Origin: Flavobacteriales bacterium
Lineage (GTDB): Bacteria; Bacteroidota; Bacteroidia; Flavobacteriales; Flavobacteriaceae
Direction: 5' to 3'
DNA length: 64,000 bases
Assembly: GCA_011524905.1 (NCBI GenBank)
Contig: WTJI01000007.1
Span: forward strand, 1-64,000
A model generated the notes under the pieces. It ran no database searches, was not told the origin of the DNA, and was given only the letters and a program-made list of their open reading frames with translations. Shown in pieces: positions 15,705-27,557 of this stretch (its first letter is position 1; each line of letters begins with the position of its first letter). The position numbers and the translations under genes were made by a program.

Positions 15705-16220
15705 ATGACAAAACAGGAAAAAGCACAAGTAATCGAAGATCTGACGACAACTTTGTCTGAAGTAAAAAATCTTTATTTGGCTGATATTGCTGGGCTCAAT
15801 GCAGCGCAAACCTCTGATTTGCGTCGCGCTTGTTTCAAAGCCAATATCAAGTTAGCAGTGGTAAAAAACACTTTGCTAGCCAAAGCAATGGAAGCCTCCG
15901 ATAAAGAATTTGGTGAATTGCAAGACGTATTGAAAGGCAATACATCTATGATGATTTCAGAAGCTGGAAATGCGCCAGCCAAAGTGATCAAAGATTTTCG
16001 TAAAAAGTCCGAGAAACCTATTCTGAAAGGCGCTTTTATTGAAGAAGCAGTTTACATTGGCGATGATATGATTGATGCTTTGGTATCAATCAAATCTAAA
16101 GAGGAATTGATTGGCGATATTATTATGTTGCTTCAGTCTCCTGCCAAAAATGTGGTTTCTTCCCTACAATCTAGTGGAGGAAAACTATCAGGTATACTCA
16201 AGACATTGTCAGAGCGTTAG
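15705..16220 (+). CDS. rplJ: 50S ribosomal protein L10
   Basis: 171 residues. The N-terminal rRNA-binding domain contains LYLADIAGLNAAQTSDLRR and IKLAVVKNTLLAKAM. The C-terminal helix (KNVVSSLQSSGGKLSGILKTLSE) is the part that binds L7/L12 dimers. L10 and L7/L12 form the stalk that recruits translational GTPases. A small TTAGT-AAAA-ACTAA hairpin (15686-15699) lies right before the start and could tune translation. Confidence 0.98.
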   Translation: MTKQEKAQVIEDLTTTLSEVKNLYLADIAGLNAAQTSDLRRACFKANIKLAVVKNTLLAKAMEASDKEFGELQDVLKGNTSMMISEAGNAPAKVIKDFRKKSEKPILKGAFIEEAVYIGDDMIDALVSIKSKEELIGDIIMLLQSPAKNVVSSLQSSGGKLSGILKTLSER

Positions 16221-16285
16221 ACTGACATTAACAAAGTACGCACTCAACCCTTAATAAAGAAAATTAAATTTTAAAAAGTAACAAA

Positions 16286-16663
16286 ATGGCAGATTTGAAA
16301 GAATTCGCAGAACAACTAGTCAACTTGACGGTAAAAGAAGTCAACGAATTGGCTGATATTTTAAAAGAAGAATATGGTATTGAGCCTGCTGCTGCTGCAG
16401 TAGCAGTTGCTGGACCCGCTGCAGGTGGTGGTGGAGATGCCGCTGAGGAAAAATCAGAATTCGATGTAATTCTTAAGTCCGCAGGTGGTTCTAAACTTGC
16501 CGTAGTTAAGCTGGTCAAAGAATTAACTGGCCTTGGCTTGAAAGAAGCTAAAGAATTAGTTGATAGTGCACCTAGCCCATTGAAGGAAGGTGTAGCTAAA
16601 GATGAAGCCGAAGGATTGAAGAGTTCTTTGGAAGAAGCAGGAGCAGAAGTAGAGCTCAAGTAG
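16286..16663 (+). CDS. rplL: 50S ribosomal protein L7/L12
   Basis: 125 residues: N-terminal dimerisation helices ([28 protein letters not shown] in part), an alanine/glycine-rich hinge (about residues 35-52) and the C-terminal domain ([18 protein letters not shown]..., [21 protein letters not shown]) that contacts elongation factors. Four or more copies bind L10. It ends the ribosomal part of the cluster; a strong hairpin with a T tract follows before rpoB. Confidence 0.99.
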   Translation: MADLKEFAEQLVNLTVKEVNELADILKEEYGIEPAAAAVAVAGPAAGGGGDAAEEKSEFDVILKSAGGSKLAVVKLVKELTGLGLKEAKELVDSAPSPLKEGVAKDEAEGLKSSLEEAGAEVELK

Positions 16664-16684
16664 ACTTCTAATTTTCACTGAAAA

Positions 16685-16722
16685 GCTTTGGGTTTCTTTA
16701 TACAGAAACCCAAAGCCTTTTT
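16685..16722 (+). terminator. Terminator-like hairpin between rplL and rpoB
   Basis: A 13-bp perfect stem (16685-16697 with 16704-16716, 6-nt loop) is followed by C and five T (16718-16722). It lies 22 bp after rplL and 60 bp before rpoB. Partial terminators at this place are known in E. coli, where they lower RNA polymerase expression relative to ribosomal proteins; the same role is inferred here. Confidence 0.85.
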
Positions 16723-16781
16723 CAGTTTTTATTGTCCCCTTTTCTAAAAACATTTTTTTGGTAATATAAACAAGAGTATCG

Positions 16782-19700
16782 ATGCCGAGATCCGTTCACA
16801 ACCGAGTTAACTTTACAACAGCAAAGCACACCCCAGAATACCCCGATTTCCTCGATATACAGATCAAATCCTTCCAGGATTTTTTCCAGTTGGAAACCAA
16901 GTCAGACGAACGTGCTGAGGAAGGTTTATTCAACACTTTCAAAGAAAACTTCCCAATTACGGACACCCGCAATCAGTTTGTCCTCGAATTTTTAGATTAT
17001 TTTGTTGATCCACCACGGTATTCTATCCAAGAGTGTATCGAAAGAGGATTGTCTTATTCCGTTCCCCTTAAAGCACGCCTCAAACTCTACTGTACTGACC
17101 CAGAACATGAGGACTTTGAGACAATTGTTCAAGACGTATTTCTAGGAATTATTCCTTATATGACTCCAAGTGGTACTTTTATCATCAACGGAGCAGAGCG
17201 TATTGTTGTTTCGCAATTACACCGTTCGCCAGGTGTTTTCTTTGGTCAATCATTTCATGCCAATGGGACCAAGCTCTATTCGGCTCGTGTCATTCCTTTC
17301 AAAGGATCATGGATTGAATTTGCTACGGATATTAACAGTGTGATGTATGCTTACATCGATAGAAAGAAAAAATTACCTGTTACTACACTTTTCCGGGCTA
17401 TAGGTTATGAGCGAGATAAAGATATTCTTGAAATATTTGACTTGGCTGAAGAAGTCAAGGTTTCCAAAACAGGACTCAAAAAAGTACTAGGGCGAAAGCT
17501 AGCTGCGCGTGTCCTAAAAACATGGCACGAAGACTTTGTTGATGAAGATACGGGCGAAGTTATATCCATCGAAAGAAATGAAATCATTATCGATCGTGAT
17601 ACTGTTCTGGAAAAAGAGCATATCGATGACATTATAGAAGCAGAGGTTAAAACCATTTTGTTACACAAAGAAGATGCGCATATGTCTGATTATGCCATTA
17701 TTCACAATACCCTGCAGAAAGACCCAACCAACTCAGAAAAAGAAGCTGTTGAACATATTTACCGTCAATTACGTAACGCTGAACCACCAGATGAGGATAC
17801 GGCTCGGGGGATCATTGACAAGCTCTTCTTTTCCGATCAACGCTACAATTTGGGAGAAGTCGGTCGATACAGAATGAATAAAAAACTCAACTTGGATGTT
17901 GAAATGGACAAGCAAGTCTTAACCAAGTTGGATATCATCACCATCATTAAGTATTTAATCGAGTTAATCAACTCCAAAGCAGAGATCGATGATATCGATC
18001 ACCTGTCAAACAGACGTGTTCGGACTGTTGGGGAGCAACTTTCTTCTCAATTCGGTGTTGGATTAGCACGTATGGCTAGAACCATTCGTGAACGAATGAA
18101 TGTTCGTGACAATGAGGTGTTTACACCTATTGATTTGATCAATGCCAAGACGCTTTCTTCTGTGATCAATACCTTTTTTGGTACCAATCAATTGTCACAA
18201 TTCATGGATCAAACCAATCCATTGGCAGAGATCACCCACAAACGACGCTTATCTGCACTTGGCCCAGGCGGTCTTTCAAGAGAGCGAGCAGGATTTGAAG
18301 TTCGAGATGTTCACTATACTCACTATGGGCGCTTGTGTCCGATTGAAACACCCGAAGGACCAAATATTGGGCTTATTTCTTCACTAGGGGTATATGCCAA
18401 GGTTAACAACCTCGGGTTTATCGAGACGCCTTACCGCAAAGTAGAAGATGGTGTCGTTGATTTGGAGAATACAATCTACCTCAGTGCAGAGGAAGAAGAA
18501 AACAAGCTGATTGCTCAGTCAACTGTTGCGGTTGATGGAAAAGGCAAAATCACTGATGATAGAGTCATTGCACGTGACCAGGCTGATTTTCCTGTTGTGA
18601 CACCAGATCAAATTAATTACACGGATGTGGCACCCAATCAAATTGCTTCGATATCAGCCTCATTGATTCCTTTCTTGGAACACGATGATGCCAACCGAGC
18701 TCTGATGGGCTCCAATATGATGCGACAGGCAGTTCCTTTGCTAAGACCAGATTCACCTATTGTTGGAACAGGTTTGGAACGCCAAGTGGCTTCTGATTCG
18801 CGTGTTTTGATCAATGCTGAGGGAGACGGTGTTGTAGAATATGTAGACGCTAACAAAATTACAATCAAGTATGACTTGACAGATCAAGAACGTCTTGTTC
18901 GTTTTGATGGTGATACAAAATCATATGACCTAATCAAGTTCCGTAAAACCAACCAAGGAACCTGTATTAACCTTAAACCGATTGTCAAAAAAGGGGATCG
19001 AGTTCAAAAAGGACAGGTACTTTCACAGGGCTATGCTACTGAAAAAGGAGAATTGGCACTGGGTCGAAACATGAAAGTCGCCTTTATGCCATGGAAAGGT
19101 TACAACTTTGAGGACGCAATTGTTATTTCAGAAAAAGTAGTCCGAGAAGATATTTTCACTTCCATTCATATTGATGAATATTCTCTAGATGTACGCGACA
19201 CCAAGCTTGGTTCAGAGGAATTAACAGACGATATTCCCAATGTCAGTGAAGAAGCAACAAAAGACTTGGATGAAAACGGAATGATCCGCATTGGTGCAGA
19301 AGTAAATCCTGGGGACATTCTCATCGGGAAAATCACCCCTAAAGGTGAATCTGACCCCACTCCAGAGGAAAAACTGCTTCGTGCAATTTTTGGTGATAAA
19401 GCAGGTGATGTAAAAGACGCTTCCTTTAAAGCCCCACCATCACTTCATGGAGTAGTCATTGACAAAAAGCTATTTACCCGCTCTATCAAAGACAAGCGAA
19501 AGCGCAACCAAGACAAACAAGAATTGGAGGCTTTGGATGCCGCTTATGATGTGAAGTTCCAAGAACTTAAAAACGTTTTAGTCGAAAAACTATTTTCTAT
19601 CCTAAATGGTAAAACTTGCCAAGGTGTTCAAAACGACCTAGGAGAAGAAGTTCTTCCAAAAGGGAAAAAATATACCCTAAAAATGTTGAATGGTGTGGAA

Positions 19701-20591
19701 GACTACACGCATTTAACGCAAGGGACTTGGACAACAACTGCAGAAACGAACAGCCTGATTAATGACTTGATTCACAACTATAAGATCAAAGAAAATGATC
19801 TTCAGGGTGCATTGCGCCGGGAAAACTTTACGATAAGCGTGGGAGATGAACTGCCTGCAGGAATCAAGAAGTTGGCCAAAGTTTACATCGCTAAAAAACG
19901 CAAGTTAAAAGTAGGTGATAAGATGGCTGGGCGTCACGGAAATAAGGGGATTGTTGCCCGAATTGTCCGTGAAGAAGAGATGCCATTCCTAGACGATGGA
20001 ACGCCAGTAGACATCGTATTGAACCCACTCGGGGTACCATCTCGAATGAACATCGGTCAAATTTATGAAACCGTATTGGGTTGGGCAGGACAGAAACTAG
20101 GCAAAAAATTTGCGACACCAATCTTTGATGGCGCCAGCTTAGATGAAATCAATGCCTTCACTGATGAGGCTGGTATTCCAAGATTTGGTCATACTTATTT
20201 GTACGACGGTGGTACAGGGGAGCGTTTCGATCAACCCGCTACGGTTGGGGTGATCTACATGCTTAAACTCGGTCACATGGTCGATGATAAAATGCACTCT
20301 CGATCCATCGGGCCTTATTCATTGATTACCCAGCAACCACTTGGTGGTAAGGCTCAATTTGGTGGACAACGATTTGGTGAAATGGAAGTGTGGGCACTTG
20401 AAGCTTATGGTGCTTCAAGTACACTTCAAGAGATTTTAACGGTCAAATCCGATGATGTTATTGGTCGTGCTAAAACTTATGAATCAATAGTGAAGGGAGA
20501 CACCCTCCCCGAACCAGGATTGCCCGAGTCGTTTAACGTCTTGATGCATGAATTGAATGGACTTGGATTAGACATTCGATTGGAAGAGTAA
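16782..20591 (+). CDS. rpoB: DNA-directed RNA polymerase subunit beta
   Basis: 1269 residues, the length expected for Bacteroidota. It forms half of the catalytic cleft. Visible motifs are [21 protein letters not shown] in the protrusion, the rifampicin-region [24 protein letters not shown] with [32 protein letters not shown], the lysines of the active-site region ([12 protein letters not shown]), and the C-terminal [21 protein letters not shown]. It is followed by rpoC after 30 bp. The rif-region Asp, His and Ser residues are the wild-type kind, so rifampicin sensitivity is expected. Confidence 0.99.
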   Translation: MPRSVHNRVNFTTAKHTPEYPDFLDIQIKSFQDFFQLETKSDERAEEGLFNTFKENFPITDTRNQFVLEFLDYFVDPPRYSIQECIERGLSYSVPLKARLKLYCTDPEHEDFETIVQDVFLGIIPYMTPSGTFIINGAERIVVSQLHRSPGVFFGQSFHANGTKLYSARVIPFKGSWIEFATDINSVMYAYIDRKKKLPVTTLFRAIGYERDKDILEIFDLAEEVKVSKTGLKKVLGRKLAARVLKTWHEDFVDEDTGEVISIERNEIIIDRDTVLEKEHIDDIIEAEVKTILLHKEDAHMSDYAIIHNTLQKDPTNSEKEAVEHIYRQLRNAEPPDEDTARGIIDKLFFSDQRYNLGEVGRYRMNKKLNLDVEMDKQVLTKLDIITIIKYLIELINSKAEIDDIDHLSNRRVRTVGEQLSSQFGVGLARMARTIRERMNVRDNEVFTPIDLINAKTLSSVINTFFGTNQLSQFMDQTNPLAEITHKRRLSALGPGGLSRERAGFEVRDVHYTHYGRLCPIETPEGPNIGLISSLGVYAKVNNLGFIETPYRKVEDGVVDLENTIYLSAEEEENKLIAQSTVAVDGKGKITDDRVIARDQADFPVVTPDQINYTDVAPNQIASISASLIPFLEHDDANRALMGSNMMRQAVPLLRPDSPIVGTGLERQVASDSRVLINAEGDGVVEYVDANKITIKYDLTDQERLVRFDGDTKSYDLIKFRKTNQGTCINLKPIVKKGDRVQKGQVLSQGYATEKGELALGRNMKVAFMPWKGYNFEDAIVISEKVVREDIFTSIHIDEYSLDVRDTKLGSEELTDDIPNVSEEATKDLDENGMIRIGAEVNPGDILIGKITPKGESDPTPEEKLLRAIFGDKAGDVKDASFKAPPSLHGVVIDKKLFTRSIKDKRKRNQDKQELEALDAAYDVKFQELKNVLVEKLFSILNGKTCQGVQNDLGEEVLPKGKKYTLKMLNGVEDYTHLTQGTWTTTAETNSLINDLIHNYKIKENDLQGALRRENFTISVGDELPAGIKKLAKVYIAKKRKLKVGDKMAGRHGNKGIVARIVREEEMPFLDDGTPVDIVLNPLGVPSRMNIGQIYETVLGWAGQKLGKKFATPIFDGASLDEINAFTDEAGIPRFGHTYLYDGGTGERFDQPATVGVIYMLKLGHMVDDKMHSRSIGPYSLITQQPLGGKAQFGGQRFGEMEVWALEAYGASSTLQEILTVKSDDVIGRAKTYESIVKGDTLPEPGLPESFNVLMHELNGLGLDIRLEE

Positions 20592-20621
20592 AAAAATTGT
20601 TTAAAAGCGTATCTGTATAAA

Positions 20622-23600
20622 ATGGCTAGAACAAACGAACCCATCACCCAAAAAAAATTCAATAAAATATCCATTGGATTGGCCTCACCCGAGGTTATCC
20701 TTAATAAATCTCGTGGCGAGGTATTAAAACCTGAAACGATCAACTATCGAACGCATAAGCCTGAGCGTGATGGCTTGTTTTGCGAGCGCATTTTCGGTCC
20801 TGTCAAGGATTTTGAATGTGCCTGTGGTAAGTACAAGCGCATCCGTTACAAGGGCATTGTATGTGACCGTTGTGGTGTTGAGGTAACCGAAAAAAAAGTA
20901 CGTCGTGACCGTGTAGGTCATATCAACCTAGTTGTGCCAGTGGCTCATATTTGGTATTTCCGGTCTTTGCCTAATAAGATCGGTTACCTTCTTGGATTGC
21001 CGTCCAAAAAGCTGGATATGATCATTTACTACGAACGCTACGTTGTCATTCAGCCAGGTATTGCCAAAAATGAAGAGGGCGAAGCTGTTCAAAAAATGGA
21101 TTTCTTAACTGAGGAAGAATATCTGAATATAATGGATGGCCTTCCCACAGAAAATCAATATTTGGATGACAGCGACCCCGATAAGTTTATTGCCAAAATG
21201 GGGGCTGACTGTTTGATCGAGTTGTTGAATCGTATTGACTTGAATGAACTTTCTTATGAATTGCGTCATAAAGCCAATAACGAAACCTCTAAACAAAGAA
21301 AAACAGAAGCGCTGAAAAGACTTCAGGTGGTTGAAGCTTTCCGCGATGCCAACGAACGCAAAGAAAATTTACCTGAGTGGATGATTATGAAGGTCATTCC
21401 TGTCATACCACCCGAGCTACGACCATTGGTACCACTAGATGGGGGGCGTTTTGCTACCTCAGATTTAAATGATTTATACCGCCGTGTAATCATTAGAAAC
21501 AACCGATTGAAGCGCCTAGTTGAAATCAAAGCGCCAGAGGTTATCCTCCGAAATGAGAAGCGCATGCTGCAAGAGTCAGTAGATTCCCTTTTCGATAATA
21601 CTAGAAAGTCTTCAGCGGTTAAAACAGAATCAAACCGACCTTTAAAATCACTTTCAGATTCCTTAAAAGGAAAACAAGGACGTTTTCGTCAAAACCTTCT
21701 TGGAAAACGGGTAGATTATTCCGCACGTTCAGTAATCGTAGTTGGTCCTGAAATGAAACTGTATGAATGTGGATTACCCAAAGGGATGGCTGCTGAATTA
21801 TATAAGCCATTTATCATTCGTAAGCTTATCGAGCGTGGTATTGTTAAGACAGTAAAGTCTGCCAAGAAAATTATTGACAGAAAAGAACCCGTTGTTTGGG
21901 ATATCCTTGAAAACGTATTGAAAGGACACCCTGTACTATTAAACCGGGCCCCCACACTACACCGTCTGGGTATTCAGGCTTTTCAGCCCAAGCTTATTGA
22001 AGGGAAAGCTATTCAGCTTCACCCGCTTGTTTGTACTGCCTTTAATGCCGATTTCGATGGTGACCAAATGGCTGTGCACCTTCCATTGGGTCCTGAGGCC
22101 ATTCTAGAAGCCCAATTACTTATGTTGGCTTCGAACAACATATTAAACCCTGCGAACGGTTCACCAATTACCGTTCCCTCACAAGACATGGTTTTGGGCT
22201 TGTATTACATGACTAAAGGAAGAAAATCTACCAAAGCACACCCTGTCAAAGGAGAAGGATTGGTATTTTATTCAGCCGAAGAAGTGCACATTGCATTGAA
22301 TGACGGGCGTGTTGATTTAAATGCAATGATCAAAATTAGAGCCAAAGATTTTAATGAAAACGGAGAGTTGGTCTATCAGATCATAGATTCAACTGTAGGC
22401 CGTGTCCTTTTCAATGAAGTTGTGCCAGAAGAAGCGGGCTATATTAATGAAGTACTCACCAAGAAAAACTTACGTGAAATAATTGGCCGAATCCTTAAGG
22501 TAACTAGTGTCCCAGAAACAGCAGAATTTTTGGATAAAATCAAGGACATGGGTTATGGATTTGCCTTTAAAGGTGGCTTATCCTTTAGCTTAGGTGATAT
22601 TATCATCCCCCCGAAAAAAGAACAAATGATTGACGATGCCAACAAGCAAGTTGAGGGTATCATGTCGAACTACAATATGGGATTGATCACTAATAATGAG
22701 CGCTACAACCAAGTTATTGATGTTTGGACTTCGACCAATGCTACTTTGACAGAGCTGGCAATGAAAAACATTAGTGAGGACCAGCAAGGTTTCAACTCTG
22801 TATATATGATGTTGGACTCAGGTGCTCGAGGATCGAAAGAGCAAATCCGACAGTTAACCGGAATGCGCGGTCTGATGGCAAAGCCTAAGAAGTCCAATGT
22901 TGGTGGTGGTGAGATTATTGAAAACCCTATCCTATCTAACTTTAAGGAAGGACTATCTATTCTTGAATACTTTATTTCAACCCACGGTGCGAGAAAAGGT
23001 CTTGCAGATACCGCCTTGAAAACAGCCGATGCTGGGTATCTTACACGTCGTTTGGTTGATGTGTCACAAGACGCCATTATCAATATAGAAGACTGTAACA
23101 CCTTGCGTGGAATAAACGTAAGTGCCTTGAAAAAGAACGAGGAAATCGTTGAGTCACTTGGCGAACGTATCCTAGGTCGAGTCGCCTTACACGATGTTGT
23201 AAACCCGAGTACAAACGAAGTTATTGTTTTAGCAGGAGAAGAAATTACTGATGTCAAAGTAGATGCGATTTCGGCTTCACCAATCGATGCTGTTGAAGTT
23301 CGTTCACCGTTAACTTGTGAAGCTCGAGAAGGTATTTGTGTAAAATGTTATGGTCGTAATTTAGCGACACGTAAAATGGTTCAAAAAGGGGAAGCTGTTG
23401 GTGTGGTTGCCGCACAGTCTATCGGTGAACCTGGAACACAGCTGACACTTCGTACTTTCCACGTAGGTGGTGTAGCAGGAAACATATCTGAAGAAAACTC
23501 ACTAATCGCCAAGTTTAAAGGGGTCGCAGAAATTGATGATCTTAAAACAGTCAAAGGGGAAGATGCGGAAGGTAATCCAGCTGAAATCGTAATTTCTCGA

Positions 23601-24932
23601 ACGGCTGAGGTCAAAGTTTTAGATGCAAAAACAAAAAATGTTTTAAGTACAAATAACATCCCTTATGGCTCTACCATCAAAATTAAAAATGGAGCCAAGG
23701 TCAACAAAGGTGATTTGATTTGTCAATGGGATCCATTCAATGGAGTTATTGTATCAGAGTTTGCTGGGAAAATTGTTTTTGAAAACATTGAACAAGGGGT
23801 TACTTACCAGGTTGAAATAGATGAACAAACTGGTTTCCAAGAAAAAGTAATTTCTGAATCCCGAAATAAAAAACTCATACCAACCTTATTGATTGTCGAT
23901 AGCAAAGGGACTACACTTCGTTCTTATAACCTACCGCTTGGCGCTCACCTGATTGTAGATGATGGAGAGAAAATTAAAGAAGGAAAAGTATTGGTGAAAA
24001 TCCCTAGAAAATCAGCTAAATCAGGTGATATCACAGGAGGTTTACCAAGGGTTACAGAATTATTTGAAGCCCGTAATCCTTCTAATCCTGCGGTTGTTTC
24101 TGAAATTGATGGTGTTGTTTCCTTTGGAAAAATTAAGCGAGGAAACCGTGAAATCATAGTGGAATCAAAATTCGGAGACATAAAAAAGTATTTGGTCAAA
24201 TTGTCTAATCAAATCTTAGTTCAAGAAAATGATTTTGTCAAAGCAGGAATGCCTTTATCTGATGGTTCTATAACACCAACAGATATTTTAAATATTAAAG
24301 GGCCCTCTGCTGTACAACAATATTTGGTCAATGAAGTGCAAGAGGTATATCGTCTTCAAGGTGTGAAAATCAATGACAAACACTTTGAGGTAGTGGTGCG
24401 CCAAATGATGCGTAAAGTCAAAATACAAGACCCAGGGGATTCTATTTTCCTTGAAGGGCAATTGGTCTATAAGAGCGACTTTATCCAAGAAAATGACGAC
24501 TTGTACGGTAAGAAAATCGTAGAAGAGGCTGGTGATAGCGAAAACCTAAAAGCTGGGCAAATGATTACGGCTCGTGAGTTGCGTGATGAAAACTCTCTAT
24601 TAAAGCGAGAAGATAAAGTGCTTGTTATGGCCCGTGACGCAGAGCCAGCTACAGCTACCCCTGAATTGCAAGGGATCACTCGTGCATCGCTACAAACTAA
24701 ATCTTTCATTTCTGCCGCCTCTTTCCAAGAGACAACCAAAGTACTCAACGAAGCTGCGGTTAACGGAAAAGAAGATCACTTAAACGGTCTGAAGGAAAAT
24801 GTTATTGTAGGTCACAAAATTCCAGCTGGTACAGGTCTTCGCGAATACAACAATACTATTGTTGGTTCTAAGGACGAGTATAAGAGTTTGCTGATCGACC
24901 AAAACGAGGCAGTAACTTCTGCTGCTGAATAG
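20622..24932 (+). CDS. rpoC: DNA-directed RNA polymerase subunit beta'
   Basis: 1436 residues. The N-terminal zinc site reads [20 protein letters not shown], the catalytic metal site is [12 protein letters not shown], and the second zinc-binding cysteines are in [17 protein letters not shown]. The trigger loop region [25 protein letters not shown] is complete. The C-terminal part includes the lineage's inserted sandwich-barrel region (about residues 950-1150). It makes core enzyme with RpoB. It is followed within 4 bp by the DUF3467 gene. Confidence 0.99.
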   Translation: MARTNEPITQKKFNKISIGLASPEVILNKSRGEVLKPETINYRTHKPERDGLFCERIFGPVKDFECACGKYKRIRYKGIVCDRCGVEVTEKKVRRDRVGHINLVVPVAHIWYFRSLPNKIGYLLGLPSKKLDMIIYYERYVVIQPGIAKNEEGEAVQKMDFLTEEEYLNIMDGLPTENQYLDDSDPDKFIAKMGADCLIELLNRIDLNELSYELRHKANNETSKQRKTEALKRLQVVEAFRDANERKENLPEWMIMKVIPVIPPELRPLVPLDGGRFATSDLNDLYRRVIIRNNRLKRLVEIKAPEVILRNEKRMLQESVDSLFDNTRKSSAVKTESNRPLKSLSDSLKGKQGRFRQNLLGKRVDYSARSVIVVGPEMKLYECGLPKGMAAELYKPFIIRKLIERGIVKTVKSAKKIIDRKEPVVWDILENVLKGHPVLLNRAPTLHRLGIQAFQPKLIEGKAIQLHPLVCTAFNADFDGDQMAVHLPLGPEAILEAQLLMLASNNILNPANGSPITVPSQDMVLGLYYMTKGRKSTKAHPVKGEGLVFYSAEEVHIALNDGRVDLNAMIKIRAKDFNENGELVYQIIDSTVGRVLFNEVVPEEAGYINEVLTKKNLREIIGRILKVTSVPETAEFLDKIKDMGYGFAFKGGLSFSLGDIIIPPKKEQMIDDANKQVEGIMSNYNMGLITNNERYNQVIDVWTSTNATLTELAMKNISEDQQGFNSVYMMLDSGARGSKEQIRQLTGMRGLMAKPKKSNVGGGEIIENPILSNFKEGLSILEYFISTHGARKGLADTALKTADAGYLTRRLVDVSQDAIINIEDCNTLRGINVSALKKNEEIVESLGERILGRVALHDVVNPSTNEVIVLAGEEITDVKVDAISASPIDAVEVRSPLTCEAREGICVKCYGRNLATRKMVQKGEAVGVVAAQSIGEPGTQLTLRTFHVGGVAGNISEENSLIAKFKGVAEIDDLKTVKGEDAEGNPAEIVISRTAEVKVLDAKTKNVLSTNNIPYGSTIKIKNGAKVNKGDLICQWDPFNGVIVSEFAGKIVFENIEQGVTYQVEIDEQTGFQEKVISESRNKKLIPTLLIVDSKGTTLRSYNLPLGAHLIVDDGEKIKEGKVLVKIPRKSAKSGDITGGLPRVTELFEARNPSNPAVVSEIDGVVSFGKIKRGNREIIVESKFGDIKKYLVKLSNQILVQENDFVKAGMPLSDGSITPTDILNIKGPSAVQQYLVNEVQEVYRLQGVKINDKHFEVVVRQMMRKVKIQDPGDSIFLEGQLVYKSDFIQENDDLYGKKIVEEAGDSENLKAGQMITARELRDENSLLKREDKVLVMARDAEPATATPELQGITRASLQTKSFISAASFQETTKVLNEAAVNGKEDHLNGLKENVIVGHKIPAGTGLREYNNTIVGSKDEYKSLLIDQNEAVTSAAE

Positions 24933-24935
24933 GTT

Positions 24936-25238
24936 ATGGAAAAAAAAGAACAGAAAGTAGAGATAGAAATGGATGCCGCCACTGCTGGCGGCACCTACTC
25001 TAACTTGGCTATCATCAATCATTCTACTTCCGAGTTCGTGGTTGACTTTATCAGTTTGATGCCTGGCTCACCCAAGGCCATGGTACAGTCAAGAATTATT
25101 TTGACTCCAGAACACGCTAAGCGCTTAAATAAGGCCCTGAAGGATAATATTCAGAAGTATGAAGCCAGCAATGGCGAAATCAAAGTTGACGAAAATCCAT
25201 CTGTCCCAATGAATTTTGGTCCTGCTGGTGAAGCTTAA
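24936..25238 (+). CDS. DUF3467 protein co-located with rpoC
   Basis: 100 residues: an acidic/lysine-rich start (EKKEQKVEIEMDAA), a core YSNLAIINHSTSEFVVDFISLMPGSPK, the basic segment MVQSRIILTPEHAKRLNKALKDNI and an acidic tail. This matches DUF3467, a family found right behind rpoC in Bacteroidota and elsewhere. Function is not known to me; the 3-bp gap to rpoC suggests co-translation and a tie to transcription or translation. The predicted fold is a small beta-sheet with a helix. Confidence 0.9.
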   Translation: MEKKEQKVEIEMDAATAGGTYSNLAIINHSTSEFVVDFISLMPGSPKAMVQSRIILTPEHAKRLNKALKDNIQKYEASNGEIKVDENPSVPMNFGPAGEA

Positions 25239-25335
25239 AACCCCGATTTCATTTTTTTTAAGAACCCTTTCTATTTGGTTTATTTGACTAAATATTGTTG
25301 TAATTTATATACAACTATTACAAAAAGTCTCGTTT

Positions 25336-26925
25336 CTATTTTAGTTCAGATGTAAAATAAAACTGTACAGCAGGGTATTTTTGTTGTGACATTTGAAGGG
25401 AAAAGGCAGAGTCGGCAAGAAATACAAGTTGTCCCTGTTTATCATTTGCTAGGAATTTTTGCTTTACTCTTTTAAAATCCAAAAATTCAGAATGTTCAGG
25501 ATCATCGCAAGTCACCCAACAGGCTTTATGAACATTTAAGTTTTCATAGGAACATTGGGCACCGTATTCGTGTAGCAATCGATACTGAATGACTTCAAAC
25601 TGTAGTGCACCAACAGTACCAATCACTTTTCGGTTGTTGAGGTGTAATGTAAATAACTGTGCGACGCCCTCATCCATTAATTGGTCAATTCCCTTATTCA
25701 ACTGTTTGGCTTTCATTGGATCTGCATTATTGATATAACGGAAATGCTCAGGTGAAAAACTAGGGATTCCTTGAAAATTCAATTGTTCTTGTTGTGTAAG
25801 TGTATCTCCAATCTTAAAATTTCCTGTATCGTGCAAGCCCACAATATCCCCTGGATAAGAAACATCAACAATTTCTTTTTTTTCGGCAAAGAAAGCGTTG
25901 GGACTTGAAAATTTGAGCTTTTTGCCGTGACGAACATGCAAGTAAGGTTTGTTTCTTTCAAAGGTTCCTGAAACAATTTTTACAAAAGCTAGTCGATCAC
26001 GGTGCTTGGGATCCATATTCGCATGAATTTTAAAGACAAAACCACTAAAATCCTTTTCTTCTGGAGCCACCATACGGCTGTCAGCTTCTTTGGGGAGTGG
26101 ATTGGGCGCAATGGTTACGAAACAGTCCAGTAGTTCTTGTACGCCAAAATTATTTAGTGCAGAACCAAAAAAAACAGGTTGTTGTTCACCAGCTAAATAG
26201 GCCTTTCGATCAAATGGATTGTAAACACCTGAAACCAACTCTAATTCTTCTTTTAACTGATTTAAAGCAGATTCTCCAATGCGACTGGCTAATTTAGGTG
26301 AGTCTAAGGTGTCATAGATTTCTTTATCAGCGACAGTCTGTTTGTGTTCGCCTGAAAATAATTGGGCATTGCTTTCCCAAATATTATAAATTCCTTTAAA
26401 GTCATAGCCCATACCTATGGGAAAGGAGAGTGGTGTGACCGAAAGATTAAGCTTGGATTCTACTTCATCCAATAAATCGAAAGCGTCTTTTCCTTCTCTG
26501 TCTAATTTATTGATGAATACAATCATGGGGATGTTACGCATCCGACATACTTCGACCAACTTTTCGGTTTGTTCCTCAACACCTTTGGCAACGTCAATGA
26601 CCACAATGACGCTATCAACAGCTGTCAGGGTTCGATAAGTATCTTCGGCAAAGTCTTTGTGACCAGGGGTGTCAAGGATATTTATTTTTTTCCCTTGATA
26701 ATTAAACGCTAGTACTGATGTTGCTACAGAAATACCACGTTGTCTTTCTATTTCCATGAAGTCACTCGTGGCCGATTTTTTGATCTTATTGGATTTTACT
26801 GCTCCAGCTTCTTGAATAGCACCACCAAAAAGTAATAGTTTTTCTGTTAGGGTTGTTTTTCCTGCATCTGGGTGGGAAATTATCCCAAAGGTGCGTCTGC
26901 GTTGCAATTCTTCTATAAATCCCAT
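25336..26925 (-). CDS. prfC: Peptide chain release factor 3
   Basis: 529 residues from the ATG at 26925 (MGFIEELQRRRTFGIISHPD), which matches the family's usual start; an ATG six codons upstream is possible. RF3 is a translational GTPase that recycles RF1/RF2. The G motifs are SHPDAGKTTLTEKLL, the switch-II DTPGHKDFAEDTYRT, and FINKLDREGKD. The C-terminal domains II and III follow with GTVGALQFEVIQYRL. The family is RF3, not EF-G, because the R-R-T-F-x-I-I-S-H motif and the QRGISVATSVL segment are present. It is divergent from idi. Confidence 0.98.
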   Translation of the reverse strand: MGFIEELQRRRTFGIISHPDAGKTTLTEKLLLFGGAIQEAGAVKSNKIKKSATSDFMEIERQRGISVATSVLAFNYQGKKINILDTPGHKDFAEDTYRTLTAVDSVIVVIDVAKGVEEQTEKLVEVCRMRNIPMIVFINKLDREGKDAFDLLDEVESKLNLSVTPLSFPIGMGYDFKGIYNIWESNAQLFSGEHKQTVADKEIYDTLDSPKLASRIGESALNQLKEELELVSGVYNPFDRKAYLAGEQQPVFFGSALNNFGVQELLDCFVTIAPNPLPKEADSRMVAPEEKDFSGFVFKIHANMDPKHRDRLAFVKIVSGTFERNKPYLHVRHGKKLKFSSPNAFFAEKKEIVDVSYPGDIVGLHDTGNFKIGDTLTQQEQLNFQGIPSFSPEHFRYINNADPMKAKQLNKGIDQLMDEGVAQLFTLHLNNRKVIGTVGALQFEVIQYRLLHEYGAQCSYENLNVHKACWVTCDDPEHSEFLDFKRVKQKFLANDKQGQLVFLADSAFSLQMSQQKYPAVQFYFTSELK

Positions 26926-26940
26926 ACCAAAAAGTTTGGG

Positions 26941-26948
26941 CAAAAGTA
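26941..26948 (-). promoter_or_regulatory. -7 box of the prfC promoter
   Basis: TACTTTTG on the minus strand matches TAnnTTTG and ends 15 bp before the ATG at 26925. No clear TTG element was found at the expected distance. Confidence 0.5.
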
Positions 26949-26982
26949 TTCAAATTTCGGCATTCTAGCCCCTCTAGGGCTA

Positions 26983-27014
26983 TTGGGATTTTGTTTAACT
27001 TTTCGATACCTTTG
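26983..27014 (+). promoter_or_regulatory. Promoter of the idi operon
   Basis: TTG (26983-26985), 21-bp spacer and TACCTTTG (27007-27014), a good match to the Bacteroidota -33/-7 pattern. Transcription would begin within a few bases of the ATG at 27024. Confidence 0.6.
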
Positions 27015-27023
27015 ATCCATTGC

Positions 27024-27557
27024 ATGAAAGAAGAAGAAGTTATACTCGTTGATACCAACGACAAAGTTTTGGGAACGATGCCCAAAATGGAAGCGCACGA
27101 AAAAGCCGTTCTACACCGTGCCTTTTCTGTTTTTATTCTAAATAAAGAAGGCGAATTGCTTTTGCAACAGCGGGCATGGAAAAAATACCATTCCCCAGGT
27201 TTGTGGACCAATAGCTGCTGTAGTCATCAACGAATAGGCGAAAGTACATTGGAAGCCGGTTCTCGCCGGCTACGAGAAGAAATGGGAATGGAAACCCCAT
27301 TAGAGGAATTGTTTAGCTTTATTTACAAAGCCCCTTTTGATAATGGCCTCACTGAGCACGAGCTTGATCACGTTTTATTGGGCTTTGCTGACTCAGATCC
27401 TCAAATTAATTTAGAGGAAGTTGCAGACTTCAAATGGTTGTCTTTAGTAGAAATTGCCAGCGATATCCAAACCCAACCCGAACAGTATACAGCTTGGTTT
27501 AAAATCATCTTTGACCGATTTCAGCGTTATATTGAATCTTTAAAACCATCTGCCTAA
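27024..27557 (+). CDS. idi: Isopentenyl-diphosphate delta-isomerase, type 1
   Basis: 177 residues from the ATG at 27024. The enzyme converts IPP into DMAPP for isoprenoids (menaquinone, carotenoids, undecaprenyl phosphate). It has the Nudix box AGSRRLREEMG, the catalytic cysteine in TNSCCSH (Cys65 or Cys66) and glutamate in LTEHELDHV (Glu111/113), plus the FxxRAxxK-like LLQQRAWKKYHSPG. It overlaps the next gene by one base (TAATG), so the downstream two genes are translated with it. Confidence 0.95.
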   Translation: MKEEEVILVDTNDKVLGTMPKMEAHEKAVLHRAFSVFILNKEGELLLQQRAWKKYHSPGLWTNSCCSHQRIGESTLEAGSRRLREEMGMETPLEELFSFIYKAPFDNGLTEHELDHVLLGFADSDPQINLEEVADFKWLSLVEIASDIQTQPEQYTAWFKIIFDRFQRYIESLKPSA

